A DNA stretch of 44,241 nt from Butyricicoccus sp. (GTDB taxonomy: Bacteria > Bacillota > Clostridia > Oscillospirales > Butyricicoccaceae), in the NCBI GenBank assembly GCA_020025755.1, contig JAHHRO010000017.1, positions 1 to 44,241 on the forward strand, read 5' to 3'. The notes beneath the pieces are model-generated. The model was not told the DNA's origin, ran no database searches, and was given only the letters and a program-made list of their open reading frames with translations. The position numbers and the translations under genes were made by a program. Shown piece after piece: positions 25,565 to 33,900 of this stretch (its first letter is position 1; every line of letters starts with the position of its first letter).

Positions 25565-26302
25565 ATGACATACGAAATTTGCTGTGGAAGCTATGAGGAT
25601 GCATTGCAGGCACATCGCGGCGGAGCATCGCGCATCGAGCTCAACACCGCACTGCATCTGGGCGGACTGACCCCGACCATTGCAAGCGTCAAGCTGACCC
25701 GTCAGAACACCGCGCTCAAGATCATCAGCATGGTGCGTCCGCGTGCAGGCGGCTTCCATTACAGCGAAGCTGAGAAGGAGCAGATGTTTGCAGAAGCCGA
25801 ACTGCTCATGGAATATGGCTCTCACGGTCTGGCATTTGGCTTTTTGAATGCAGATGCAACCATTGACACAGAGAACACGAAGAAGATGGTCGAGCTGATC
25901 CACGCACACAAGGGCGAGGCAGTGTTCCACCGTGCATTTGACTGCGTAAAAGATCCGTATGCGTCCATCGAGCAGCTGATCGAAGCAGGCGTTGACCGCA
26001 TCCTGACGAGCGGGCTTGCACCCAAGGCAGTCGAGGGCAAGGAGATGCTGCGCACCCTGCAGCAAAAGTACGGCGACAAGATCGAACTGCTGGCAGGCTG
26101 TGGGGTCAATGCGTCCAATGTCCGAGAGATCATCGAGTACACCGGACTGTCTCAGGCACATTCCTCCTGCAAGGATTGGCGCGAGGATCCGACCACCATC
26201 GGCACACAGGTCAGCTATAGCTTTGCGCCTGCGCCCAATGAGTCGAGCTATGATATCGTAAGCGAGGCGCGTGTGAGAGAACTGGTACAGATCGCGTTAT
26301 GA
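25565..26302 (+). CDS. cutC: CutC family TIM-barrel protein
   Basis: 245 aa. CutC signatures: GGASRIELNTALHLGGLTPT, MVRPRAGGFHY, FHRAFDCVKDP, RILTSGLAPKAVEGKE and AGCGVNASNV. The historical link to copper homeostasis is weak for most members. In this operon, with sugar and peptide hydrolases, an enzymatic role on a carbohydrate intermediate is more plausible than copper handling, but that is inference from context. AAAAGGAGAG precedes the start. It overlaps the next gene by four bases (ATGA). Confidence 0.9.
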   Translation: MTYEICCGSYEDALQAHRGGASRIELNTALHLGGLTPTIASVKLTRQNTALKIISMVRPRAGGFHYSEAEKEQMFAEAELLMEYGSHGLAFGFLNADATIDTENTKKMVELIHAHKGEAVFHRAFDCVKDPYASIEQLIEAGVDRILTSGLAPKAVEGKEMLRTLQQKYGDKIELLAGCGVNASNVREIIEYTGLSQAHSSCKDWREDPTTIGTQVSYSFAPAPNESSYDIVSEARVRELVQIAL

Positions 26303-27168
26303 GTGCCCTGAAAAACAGGCAGTTTGGCAGATATTGTATCTCCTTTGCAGCGGTTTTTGCTTCTGCATTCCTGCAGGCGTTCACGATGCAGGTGTTTTTA
26401 GAGCCTGCTCAGATCCTGTCCAGCGGCTTTACCGGCGTTGCAATGCTGATCGACCGCATTGCAGCCCTGTTTGGCGGACACTTTCCGACCTCGCTGGGCA
26501 TGATCGCGCTAAATCTTCCGGTTGCCGCCTTTTGCTATCGGCATATCGGGAAGAAGTTCGTATTCTTTTCACTCTTGCAGGTGTTTTTTGCCAGTGCCAT
26601 TCTGCGCATTGTGCATTTTGAGCCTATTTTTGAGGATGTGTTCCTGAATATCTGCTTTGGCGGCTTCCTGTACGGCATGGCCATTGTCATTGCGCTCAAG
26701 GGCAATGCGTCCACGGCAGGCACCGACTTTATCGCGCTGTATGTCTCGAACAAGTGCGGCAAGAGCATTTGGCAGTTTATCTTTCTGTTCAACTGCCTGA
26801 TGCTGTGTATTTTTGGCGCATTGTTTGGGTGGCTGTATGCAGGATACTCCATCGTATTCCAGTTTCTAAGCACCAGAACGATCGAGACCTTCGACAACCG
26901 CTATCAGCGTGTGACCTTGCAGATCACGACACAGCAGCCGGACAAGATCATTGAAACTTATATGCAGGCGTATAAGCATGGCATGTCTGTTCTGGAGGGC
27001 TATGGGGCATACGGGAAAAACAAATTGAGCCTGTTGCATACGGTCGTTTCCACATACGAGGTCAAGGATATTGTAACGTTGATGCGTGAGGCAGATCCTC
27101 ATGTCATCATCAATGTATTGCAAACGGAAACATTCTATGGTGGTTTCTATCGCAAACCAATGGAATAA
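26299..27168 (+). CDS. YitT family membrane protein (YitT plus DUF2179)
   Basis: 289 aa. About five hydrophobic segments make up the first 200 residues, including the QILSSGFTGVAMLIDRI signature. A C-terminal cytoplasmic DUF2179 domain (about 205-289) ends in ETFYGGFYRKPME. The family is usually considered a permease or membrane regulator of unknown substrate. ATGA overlap with cutC shows tight coupling, so it may move a product or substrate of this pathway. Confidence 0.9.
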   Translation: MSALKNRQFGRYCISFAAVFASAFLQAFTMQVFLEPAQILSSGFTGVAMLIDRIAALFGGHFPTSLGMIALNLPVAAFCYRHIGKKFVFFSLLQVFFASAILRIVHFEPIFEDVFLNICFGGFLYGMAIVIALKGNASTAGTDFIALYVSNKCGKSIWQFIFLFNCLMLCIFGALFGWLYAGYSIVFQFLSTRTIETFDNRYQRVTLQITTQQPDKIIETYMQAYKHGMSVLEGYGAYGKNKLSLLHTVVSTYEVKDIVTLMREADPHVIINVLQTETFYGGFYRKPME

Positions 27169-27199
27169 ATTTACAAGATTCAGAAAGGAATGAAGTTTC

Positions 27200-28294
27200 A
27201 TGCATAAGTTGGGTATTTCGGTATATCCGCAGCACAGCACACCGGAGAAAGATGAAGCCTATATCGCGTTGGCAGCAAAATATGGCTTCAGCCGTATTTT
27301 CACCTGCCTGCTCTCGGGCAAGGGCGAGAAGGAGGAGATCATCAAGACCTTCTCGGACTTTATGAACATGGCACATAAATACAATATGGAGGTTGCGGTC
27401 GATACCAATCCAGAGATTTTTGCAAAGCTGGGCGCGACCCCGTTCGATCTCAAGGTATTTGCAGATATGGGCGTAGATATCATCCGTCTGGACGGGCATT
27501 TCGGCGCGACAGAGGATATTGCGATCACGCGCAACCCGTACAATATCCTGATCGAGTTCAATGCATCGCAGAATCTGGATCTGGAGCTGATGATCGAGCG
27601 CGGCGCAAACCGTAGCGGGATCGTGACCTGCCACAATTTCTATCCGCAGAGATTTACCGGACTGGGATGGGAGCGTTTCCTGTACTTTACGGAGAAGTAC
27701 AAAAAGAGCGGTTTCCGCACGGCGGCGTTTGTCTCCAGCCACAACAAGGACACCTTTGGACCATGGCCGGTGAGCGCAGGGCTGCCGACCTGTGAAATGC
27801 ACCGTGATCTGCCGATCGACTTGCAGGTGCGCCATCTGATCGCAACCGAGATGATCGATGATATCATCATTGGCAACTGCTTTGCGACCGAGGAGGAGCT
27901 GAAGGCGATCGCGGCGGTCTCGCTCAGCCAGATCACCATGCGTGTCGATCTCGTGCCTGATATCACCGCGGAGGAAAAGAAGATCCTGACCGGTTACCGC
28001 CACTTTACGCGCGGCGACGCGTCCGACTATATGCTGCGCTCCTCGATGCCGCGTCTGGACTGCCGCGAAACTTCGTTCCCACACCGTGCCGATTCGAGAC
28101 CATGCTTCAAGCGCGGAGATGTGCTGGTGGTCAACGACAACCTGAAGCACTACCGCGGAGAGCTGGAGGTCGTTTTGCAGGACATGCCGAACGATGGCGA
28201 GCGCAATCTCATTGGCGTTATTCCGAAGGAGGAGCACATCCTGCTTGATCTGATCCGTCCGGAATATGAGTTTGGGTTTATTTGCAGCGAGTAA
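27200..28294 (+). CDS. DUF871/MupG-like TIM-barrel phospho-glycosidase
   Basis: 364 aa. DUF871 family: an N-terminal TIM barrel (LGISVYPQHSTPEKDEAYI, FADMGVDIIRLDG, CHNFYPQRFTGL) and a C-terminal beta domain (about 250-364) with RPCFKRGDVLVVNDN. The characterised member MupG of Staphylococcus is a 6-phospho-N-acetylmuramidase that splits PTS-imported MurNAc-6P-GlcNAc. A phospho-glycosidase of this kind is the expected partner of the cellobiose-type PTS above. AGAAAGGAATGAAG precedes the ATG. It is the last gene before a strong terminator. Confidence 0.88.
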   Translation: MHKLGISVYPQHSTPEKDEAYIALAAKYGFSRIFTCLLSGKGEKEEIIKTFSDFMNMAHKYNMEVAVDTNPEIFAKLGATPFDLKVFADMGVDIIRLDGHFGATEDIAITRNPYNILIEFNASQNLDLELMIERGANRSGIVTCHNFYPQRFTGLGWERFLYFTEKYKKSGFRTAAFVSSHNKDTFGPWPVSAGLPTCEMHRDLPIDLQVRHLIATEMIDDIIIGNCFATEEELKAIAAVSLSQITMRVDLVPDITAEEKKILTGYRHFTRGDASDYMLRSSMPRLDCRETSFPHRADSRPCFKRGDVLVVNDNLKHYRGELEVVLQDMPNDGERNLIGVIPKEEHILLDLIRPEYEFGFICSE

Positions 28295-28312
28295 CAATTG
28301 CATCCTGAGACC

Positions 28313-28349
28313 GCGCCGCTGGGGGAAACTCCGGCGGTGCATTTTTTTT
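28313..28349 (+). terminator. Strong terminator ending the PTS operon
   Basis: 12-bp stem (GCGCCGCTGGGG with CTCCGGCGGTGC, three G-U pairs) closed by a GAAA tetraloop and followed by A then eight T. Beyond it, 28350-28530 holds AT-rich sequence with no gene that I can support. Confidence 0.88.
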
Positions 28350-28531
28350 CGCCGTGCATGAGAAAAAATGGAAAAAATCTGCAAAAAGGGATCAAATGCA
28401 TCCCTTTCGCCAAAGAAATAAAACAATAGATGGGAATAAGTTGCAAAAAACTGCTTAATTTTACGAGATAAAGAGATGATATTTGTATAGTATTACCAAA
28501 AAACAAGAAATCTTTTTTGTCAAAACGGGCA

Positions 28532-28560
28532 TTGAAATATCTACCAATGAGGTATACAAT
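28532..28560 (+). promoter_or_regulatory. SigA-type promoter for the acyl-CoA dehydrogenase/FprA operon
   Basis: TTGAAA (28532-28537), exact 17-bp spacer, TACAAT (28555-28560). Leader of about 85 nt. Confidence 0.78.
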
Positions 28561-28652
28561 GAAAACAACAAAGCAAGCTTCGTTGATTTTGAAAACCTTT
28601 GGAGGGGCGTGGGAATGACCCCTCTGAAACGATAGAAAGAGGAGGAGATCCT

Positions 28653-30557
28653 ATGTACTTCCAAACCACTGAGGCGCACGAGGCACTGCGTGCGCAGGTA
28701 CGCGAATTCGCCGAGACCGAGGTAAAGCCCATCGCGTTCATGCTCGATCAGAACAGCGAGTTCCCTGCTGAGGCGATCGAAAAATTCGGCAAGATGGGTC
28801 TGATGGGCATTCCGTATGCCAAGGAATACGGCGGTGCCGGACTGGACGTTCTGAGCTATGCCATTGCGGTAGAAGAACTTTCCCGTGTGGACGGCGGCAC
28901 AGGCGTTATCTTGTCTGCCCATGTGTCCCTCGGCACTTACCCGATCGCTGCATTCGGCACCGAGGAGCAGAAGCAGAAATATCTCGTGCCGCTGGCAAAG
29001 GGCGAGAAGATCGGTGCATTCGGTCTGACCGAGCCGAACGCAGGCTCGGACGCAGGCGGCACGGAGACCACAGCAGTTCTGGAAGGCGATCACTATATCC
29101 TCAACGGTGAAAAGATCTTCATTACGAACGGCGGCGTGGCAGACGTTTATGTTGTATTCGCTGTGACCACACCGGATATCGGAACACGCGGCATCAGCGC
29201 ATTCATTGTGGAAAAGGGCTGGGAGGGCTTCACCTTCGGCGACCACTACGACAAGCTGGGTATCCGCTCCTCCGCAACGGCACAGCTGCTGTTCAATAAC
29301 GTTAAGGTTCCAAAGGAAAACCTGCTGGGCAAGGAAGGTCAGGGCTTCAAGATCGCAATGGCGACCCTGGACGGCGGCCGTATCGGCATCGCATCGCAGG
29401 CACTGGGCATTGCGCAGGGTGCATACGAGGCAGCACTCGAGTATGCAAAGGATCGTGAGCAGTTCGGTAAGCCGATCGCACACCAGCAGTCCATCTCCTT
29501 CAAGCTGGCAGACATGGCAACCAAGCTGCGTGCGGCACGCTTCCTCGTGTACAGCGCGGCAGAACTCAAGGAGCACCATGAGCCATACGGCATGGAGTCC
29601 GCAATGGCAAAGATGTATGCCTCCGATGTGTGCCTTGAGATCGTAAACGATGCCGTTCAGATCTTCGGTGGTACTGGCTACCTCAAGGGCATGGATGTTG
29701 AGCGTGCATATCGCGACGCAAAGATCTGTACCATCTATGAGGGCACAAACGAGATCCAGCGTGTTGTTATCGCCTCCCATATCATCGGCAAGATGAAGGG
29801 CGACGCAGCACCGGCAGTGCGCAAGCGCGGACCGATCACAGGCGCACGCAAGAAGATGATCCTGAAGGACGGCACGGCACAGGAACGCGTCGAGACTCTG
29901 GTGGAGAATCTGAAGAAGGACGGCTATGACTTCACCGTTGGTATCCCGATGGATACCCCGATCACCCAGGCAGAGCGCGTGGTCAGCGCAGGCAAGGGCA
30001 TCGGCAAGAAGGAAAATATGAAGCTCATCGAGGAGCTTGCAAAGCAGGCAGGCGCAGCCATCGGTTCTTCCCGTCCGGTTGCAGAGACCCTGCGCTATGT
30101 ACCGCTCAATCGCTATGTAGGTATGTCCGGTCAGAAGTTCAAGGGCAATTTGTATATTGCCTGCGGTATCTCGGGCGCAGGACAGCACCTCAAGGGCATC
30201 AAGGATGCTTCTACCATTGTAGCAATCAATAATAATGCAAATGCACCGATCTTTAAGAATGCGGATTACGGCATCGTGGGCGATGTGGAGGAGATCCTGC
30301 CGCTGCTCGCAAAGGCACTCGATACCGGCGCACCGAAGAAGGAAGCACCTCCGATGAAGAAGATCAAGCGTGCGACCCCGAAGAAGCAGCCACCGGCTTG
30401 GAAGCTGTATGTATGCAGCGGCTGCGGCTATGAATATGACGCTGGCAAGGGCGATCCGGAGAACGAGGTTGCAGTTGGCACACTCTTTGCAAAGCTGCCA
30501 GAGGAGTGGATGTGCCCAGAGTGCGGCGAGGCAAAGGATCAATTCATCGAAGTATAA
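28653..30557 (+). CDS. Acyl-CoA dehydrogenase / ETF-alpha FAD domain / rubredoxin fusion
   Basis: 634 aa with three modules. Residues 1-380 are a complete acyl-CoA dehydrogenase (GLTEPNAGSDAGG, FITNGGVADVYVV, and catalytic Glu363 in CTIYEGTNEIQRV as in short-chain enzymes). Residues about 433-560 are the C-terminal FAD domain of ETF alpha (RVVSAGKGIGKKEN, GSSRPVAE, LYIACGISGAGQHLKG, ADYGIVGD). After a basic Pro/Lys linker, residues 583-634 are a rubredoxin with both CxxCG pairs (YVCSGCGYEYD and MCPECGEAKDQF). The ETF-alpha N-domain and ETF-beta are missing. Electrons could pass acyl-CoA, FAD, ETF FAD, Fe, then FprA next door. The start at 28653 follows AGAGGAGGAGA; the longer in-frame start lacks it. 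Confidence 0.93.
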   Translation: MYFQTTEAHEALRAQVREFAETEVKPIAFMLDQNSEFPAEAIEKFGKMGLMGIPYAKEYGGAGLDVLSYAIAVEELSRVDGGTGVILSAHVSLGTYPIAAFGTEEQKQKYLVPLAKGEKIGAFGLTEPNAGSDAGGTETTAVLEGDHYILNGEKIFITNGGVADVYVVFAVTTPDIGTRGISAFIVEKGWEGFTFGDHYDKLGIRSSATAQLLFNNVKVPKENLLGKEGQGFKIAMATLDGGRIGIASQALGIAQGAYEAALEYAKDREQFGKPIAHQQSISFKLADMATKLRAARFLVYSAAELKEHHEPYGMESAMAKMYASDVCLEIVNDAVQIFGGTGYLKGMDVERAYRDAKICTIYEGTNEIQRVVIASHIIGKMKGDAAPAVRKRGPITGARKKMILKDGTAQERVETLVENLKKDGYDFTVGIPMDTPITQAERVVSAGKGIGKKENMKLIEELAKQAGAAIGSSRPVAETLRYVPLNRYVGMSGQKFKGNLYIACGISGAGQHLKGIKDASTIVAINNNANAPIFKNADYGIVGDVEEILPLLAKALDTGAPKKEAPPMKKIKRATPKKQPPAWKLYVCSGCGYEYDAGKGDPENEVAVGTLFAKLPEEWMCPECGEAKDQFIEV

Positions 30558-30588
30558 GATTGGAATACAATGAAGGAGGCTATCCCTT

Positions 30589-31800
30589 ATGTACTGTGTT
30601 AGAAATGTGACAGAGGATCTATATTGGGTCGGCGCAAATGACCGCCGCCTGACCCTGTTTGAGAATATCCATCCCATTCCGCGCGGCGTATCCTACAACT
30701 CCTATCTGTTGTTGGACGAAAAGACCGTTTTGTTCGATACCGTGGACTGGTCGGCATGCCGTCAGTTTTTGGAGAACATCGAGCATGTGCTGGACGGCCG
30801 CAAGCTGGACTACCTGCTGATCAACCACATGGAGCCTGACCATGGCGCGTCCATTGAGGAAGTCCTGCTGCGCTATCCGGAGTGCCAGATCATCAGCAAT
30901 GAGAAGGCGTTCCTGCTCATGCGTCAGTTCGGCTTCCAGATCGACGGACGCACCATCGAGGTCAAGGAGGGCGAGACCTTCTCCTTTGGTAAGCATACCG
31001 TGACCTTTGTGGCAGCACCTATGGTACACTGGCCGGAAGCAATGGTGACCTTTGACACCACCAACGGCGTGCTGTTCTCCGCAGATGCCTTCGGCTCTTT
31101 CGGCGCACTCGACGGCAAGCTGTTTGCCGACGAAGTGAATTTCGACCGCGACTGGATCGACGATGCACGCCGCTACTTTACCAATATCGTGGGCAAGTAT
31201 GGCCCGCATGTACAGGCACTGCTCAAGAAAGCAGGCACCATCGATATCAAGATGCTGTGTCCGCTGCATGGTCCGGTTTGGCGTAAGGATCTGGGATATT
31301 TCCTCGATAAGTACGATAAGTGGAGCCGCTATGAGCCGGAAGAAAAGGGCGTTCTGATTGCATACGCTTCCATGTATGGCAATACTGAGGCGGCAGCAGG
31401 CGCGCTGGCAGCGAAGCTGGTGGAAAAGGGCATGAGCAATGTGGTCATGTACGATGTATCGAACACCCATGTTTCCTATCTGATCTCCGAGACCTTCCGC
31501 CTGAGTCATATCGTGCTGGCATCCGTCACCTACAATCTGGGCATCTATCCGGTCATGCACAGCTACCTGATGGATATGAAGGCACTGAACGTACAGAAGC
31601 GCACGGTCGGCATCATCGAGAACGGCTCTTGGGCTTGCAAGTCGGGTACGCTCATGCGTGAGTTCCTTGATGAGCAGATGAAGGAAATGACGGTTCTGGA
31701 CGACCAGCTGACACTGGCATCCTCACTCAATGAGAACGGTATTGCCGATCTCGACAGTCTGGCAGACAGCCTGATCGAGTCCATTCGGAACGAGGCATAA
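30589..31800 (+). CDS. fprA: FprA-type flavodiiron protein (A-type flavoprotein)
   Basis: 403 aa class A flavodiiron protein. An N-terminal beta-lactamase-like diiron domain (about 1-250) has NHMEPDHGAS with ligands His80, Glu82, Asp84 and His85, and later MVHWPEAMV and CPLHGPVWR. The C-terminal flavodoxin domain (about 255-403) has the FMN loop IAYASMYGNTEAA. The family reduces O2 to water or NO to N2O with electrons from rubredoxin. GAAGGAGG precedes the ATG, 31 bp after the fusion stop, so both genes share a transcript and rubredoxin is supplied by the fusion. Confidence 0.95.
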   Translation: MYCVRNVTEDLYWVGANDRRLTLFENIHPIPRGVSYNSYLLLDEKTVLFDTVDWSACRQFLENIEHVLDGRKLDYLLINHMEPDHGASIEEVLLRYPECQIISNEKAFLLMRQFGFQIDGRTIEVKEGETFSFGKHTVTFVAAPMVHWPEAMVTFDTTNGVLFSADAFGSFGALDGKLFADEVNFDRDWIDDARRYFTNIVGKYGPHVQALLKKAGTIDIKMLCPLHGPVWRKDLGYFLDKYDKWSRYEPEEKGVLIAYASMYGNTEAAAGALAAKLVEKGMSNVVMYDVSNTHVSYLISETFRLSHIVLASVTYNLGIYPVMHSYLMDMKALNVQKRTVGIIENGSWACKSGTLMREFLDEQMKEMTVLDDQLTLASSLNENGIADLDSLADSLIESIRNEA

Positions 31801-31827
31801 TCGCATAAAAGCATAAATACAAGTACC

Positions 31828-31863
31828 AAAAAAGGGTCATATCCGTGGATATGACCCTTTTTT
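31828..31863. terminator. Bidirectional terminator after fprA
   Basis: Perfect 16-bp arms (A6-GGGTCATATC and GATATGACCC-T6) with a CGTG loop. It works on both strands, between fprA and the convergent cbiO. Confidence 0.9.
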
Positions 31864-31866
31864 GAG

Positions 31867-32036
31867 AGGCTGTCGAAAAACTTCGACAGCTTTTCCGGGG
31901 GAATCCAATCCCCCTAGATACAGAGCCGGTCCCAGTAGAAACCGGCTCTGATACCCCCGGTTTCGCGCGCGTTTGCGTGGGAGGTGCAAATTTTAAATTG
32001 CCGCGTTCCCAAACGAGATCCGAGAGAACTTTTATA
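31867..32036. repeat. Palindrome-rich structured block between fprA and cbiO
   Basis: Nested complementary arms: GCTGTCGAA/TTCGACAGC (31869-31890), then CCGGGGG (31895-31901) which can pair with CCCCC at 31910-31914 or with CCCCCGG at 31954-31960, and AGAGCCGGT/ACCGGCTCT (31922-31949). Further arms around GTTTGCGTGGGA and TCCCAAAC follow. No ORF. It resembles a small non-autonomous element or a compact ncRNA rather than a simple terminator. Confidence 0.55.
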
Positions 32037-32040
32037 AAAT

Positions 32041-32859
32041 TTATCGCTGTCTTGTGTATTGTTGCTCCAGTTCTTCGAGCGTGTGTATGGGCTGGGGCAG
32101 ACCAAGGATGCGGCTGACCGAATAGAGCGTGGGCTGGGTCAGACCGCAGGCGGCAAGCAGGTTGGGGTCGGAAAATACCGCGTCAGGTGTGGTGTCCGCC
32201 ATCAGGGTTCCGGCGTGGAACAGGAGAACGCGGTCTGCCCAACGCCATGCAAAGTTTACATCATGGGTGGAAATGAGCAAGGCAATGCCGCGCGACTCCA
32301 GCATGGCAAGGTTTTGTTCGAGCAGCTGCGTATGCATGGGATCGAGGCTGGAGGCAGGCTCATCGAGCAGGATGAGCGCAGGGGACATTGCCAGCACATC
32401 GGCAATGGATACGCGTTTTTTTTCGCCGCCTGAGAGATATTGGGGGGCGCGTGTGCGGAATGCTTCCAGCCGCAGGTTGGCGATGGACTGCTCGACCGCT
32501 TTGCGCACTGTGGCTTCATCCCAGCCCAGATTGAGCGGCCCGAAGCTGATCTCCTCCTCGACCGTACCGGCGAGCAGCTGCACATCGGGGTCTTGAAATA
32601 CAAACCCGACCTTGCGGCGCAGAGCGGTAAGAGACTGCCGCTTTTGGGTGACGGGAACACCCTCTAAGAAGACCTGTCCGCGCGTGGGGTGCAGGACACC
32701 GTTGCAAAGCAGGAAGAAGGTAGATTTTCCCGCACCGTTTTCACCAAGGACGGCGACTTTTTCGCCGCTGTGCAAGCTGACAGACAGGTTGCGCAGGGCT
32801 TCTCTGCCGTCCTCGTAGGTGTAGCTGACCTGTTCAAAACGAATGATTTCGTGCATCAT
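32041..32859 (-). CDS. cbiO: Cobalt ECF/CbiO transporter ATPase
   Basis: 272 aa ABC ATPase. Walker A LGENGAGKSTFF, Q-loop FVFQDPDVQL, signature LSGGEKKRVSIAD, Walker B LILLDEPASSLDP and switch His in ISTHDVNF. It powers cobalt import with CbiM, CbiN and CbiQ. CAGGAGAG lies close to a double ATG (MM); the second at 32856 is equally possible. It is the last gene of the minus-strand operon and converges on fprA. Confidence 0.94.
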   Translation of the reverse strand: MMHEIIRFEQVSYTYEDGREALRNLSVSLHSGEKVAVLGENGAGKSTFFLLCNGVLHPTRGQVFLEGVPVTQKRQSLTALRRKVGFVFQDPDVQLLAGTVEEEISFGPLNLGWDEATVRKAVEQSIANLRLEAFRTRAPQYLSGGEKKRVSIADVLAMSPALILLDEPASSLDPMHTQLLEQNLAMLESRGIALLISTHDVNFAWRWADRVLLFHAGTLMADTTPDAVFSDPNLLAACGLTQPTLYSVSRILGLPQPIHTLEELEQQYTRQR

Positions 32860-32884
32860 GGATCTCTCCTGTCAAAAAGAATGG

Positions 32885-32937
32885 TTAGGGCTTGTTTGAA
32901 AATAGAGAAGTTGCCGGATGCTTCAAGCAGCCCCTAG
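32885..32937 (-). repeat. Intercistronic repeat A (cbiQ-cbiO gap)
   Basis: It shares TTAG-GCTTGTTTGAAAATAGA and TTCAAGCAGCCCCTAG with the copy at 33901-33952, while the middle differs. On the coding strand it starts at the cbiQ stop codon TAG and can fold as a hairpin (arms around GGGCTGCTTGAA and TTCAAACAAGCCC). Confidence 0.75.
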
Positions 32938-33839
32938 AAAAAAGAAAGCAGGGTCATGAGGGCGGAGCCTGTGACGAGCAGACCGGCAAACAGGGCATGG
33001 CACAGGAGGACGGGCTTTGGGCGCGTCAGGAAGCGCAGTTCTCCCTCGTAACAGCGGCTTTCCATGGCGTCAAAGCAGGCACTTGCCTTGCGGAAGCTGT
33101 TCGAGAGCAGGAGCGCGTAGAGCTGCCCTGTGGTTCGCAGACTGCGGCGCAGGCCGGAGAATCCCAGACGGCTCTGGGCGGCACTGTGCATCTGATGATA
33201 GGTCTCAAAGAGCAGGAAAATATAGCGGTAGATGAGAACGGCAAGATCGATCACAACAGAGGGGACATGGGCGCGGCGCAGCACAGCGAGGATCTCGGGC
33301 ATGGGCGTGGACAGGCTGAGAAAGAAAAGACAGCTCATGGCACCGAGCGCACGCGCAAGTACCAGCCGTGCAGCGGCTTGGGCGGCAGGCAGGATACTGA
33401 GATAGCTGCCAAAGCAGGGGAGATCCAAAAGCCCTCCGCGCTCCGGTACAAGGTTCCAGAGCAGGGCGAGGGTGCTGAGGAGTAGAAATACCGCAGGCAG
33501 GCTGAATTTTGAAAGGTAGTCGTGCCATGAGATGCGCCCGATCCCGATGGTAACGGCGCACAGGACTGCGGTGAGGATCAGGGGCATGTGGGTGGTCTGT
33601 GCCGCAATGCACAGCATCAGCACAAGGATGCTGCACCCGACCTTGAGCGCAGGGTTCACCCTGCACAGGGCTGAACGGCGCGCCAGCACATCGACCGAGG
33701 AAATGCTGTCATGGGTATGGCGATGTGCAGAGAGAAAGAGCAGTCCTAGGCTAAAGCTGAACAGGAGCAGGAGCGGCGTGGAAAGCTGCCCCAGAAAGAG
33801 CCAATAAAGGACAAGTGCCGTCAAGATGGAAGTGAACAT
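32934..33839 (-). CDS. cbiQ: Cobalt transport permease CbiQ
   Basis: 301 aa integral membrane T component. The family region starts near VDVLARRSALCRVNPALKVG, with about six hydrophobic segments and the coupling motifs RRAHVPSVVIDLAVL and RSLRTTGQLYALLLSNSFRKA. The N-terminus has two extra hydrophobic stretches before the usual start. I choose MFTSILTAL at 33839, which has GGAGG five bases upstream; longer in-frame starts (up to 33983) would read through repeat B and have no ribosome site. The stop codon lies at the edge of repeat A. Confidence 0.88.
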   Translation of the reverse strand: MFTSILTALVLYWLFLGQLSTPLLLLFSFSLGLLFLSAHRHTHDSISSVDVLARRSALCRVNPALKVGCSILVLMLCIAAQTTHMPLILTAVLCAVTIGIGRISWHDYLSKFSLPAVFLLLSTLALLWNLVPERGGLLDLPCFGSYLSILPAAQAAARLVLARALGAMSCLFFLSLSTPMPEILAVLRRAHVPSVVIDLAVLIYRYIFLLFETYHQMHSAAQSRLGFSGLRRSLRTTGQLYALLLSNSFRKASACFDAMESRCYEGELRFLTRPKPVLLCHALFAGLLVTGSALMTLLSFF

Positions 33840-33900
33840 AGAAGCCTCCATAGAGAGAAAATGCCCACCGCAAGATACAAGCAGCAGGCATTTTGTGTAG

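Noticed and set aside
28461..30677. 738-codon open frame on the minus strand opposite the acyl-CoA dehydrogenase fusion
   Set aside because: Antisense shadow of a codon-biased gene; Cys/Leu/His-rich translation without domains, no ribosome site, and the plus strand encodes clear conserved domains.
31871..31888. TGTCGAA and TTCGACA as a pair of 0A boxes
   Set aside because: They are the two arms of a perfect hairpin with following T residues downstream of fprA, better explained as RNA structure than Spo0A binding.
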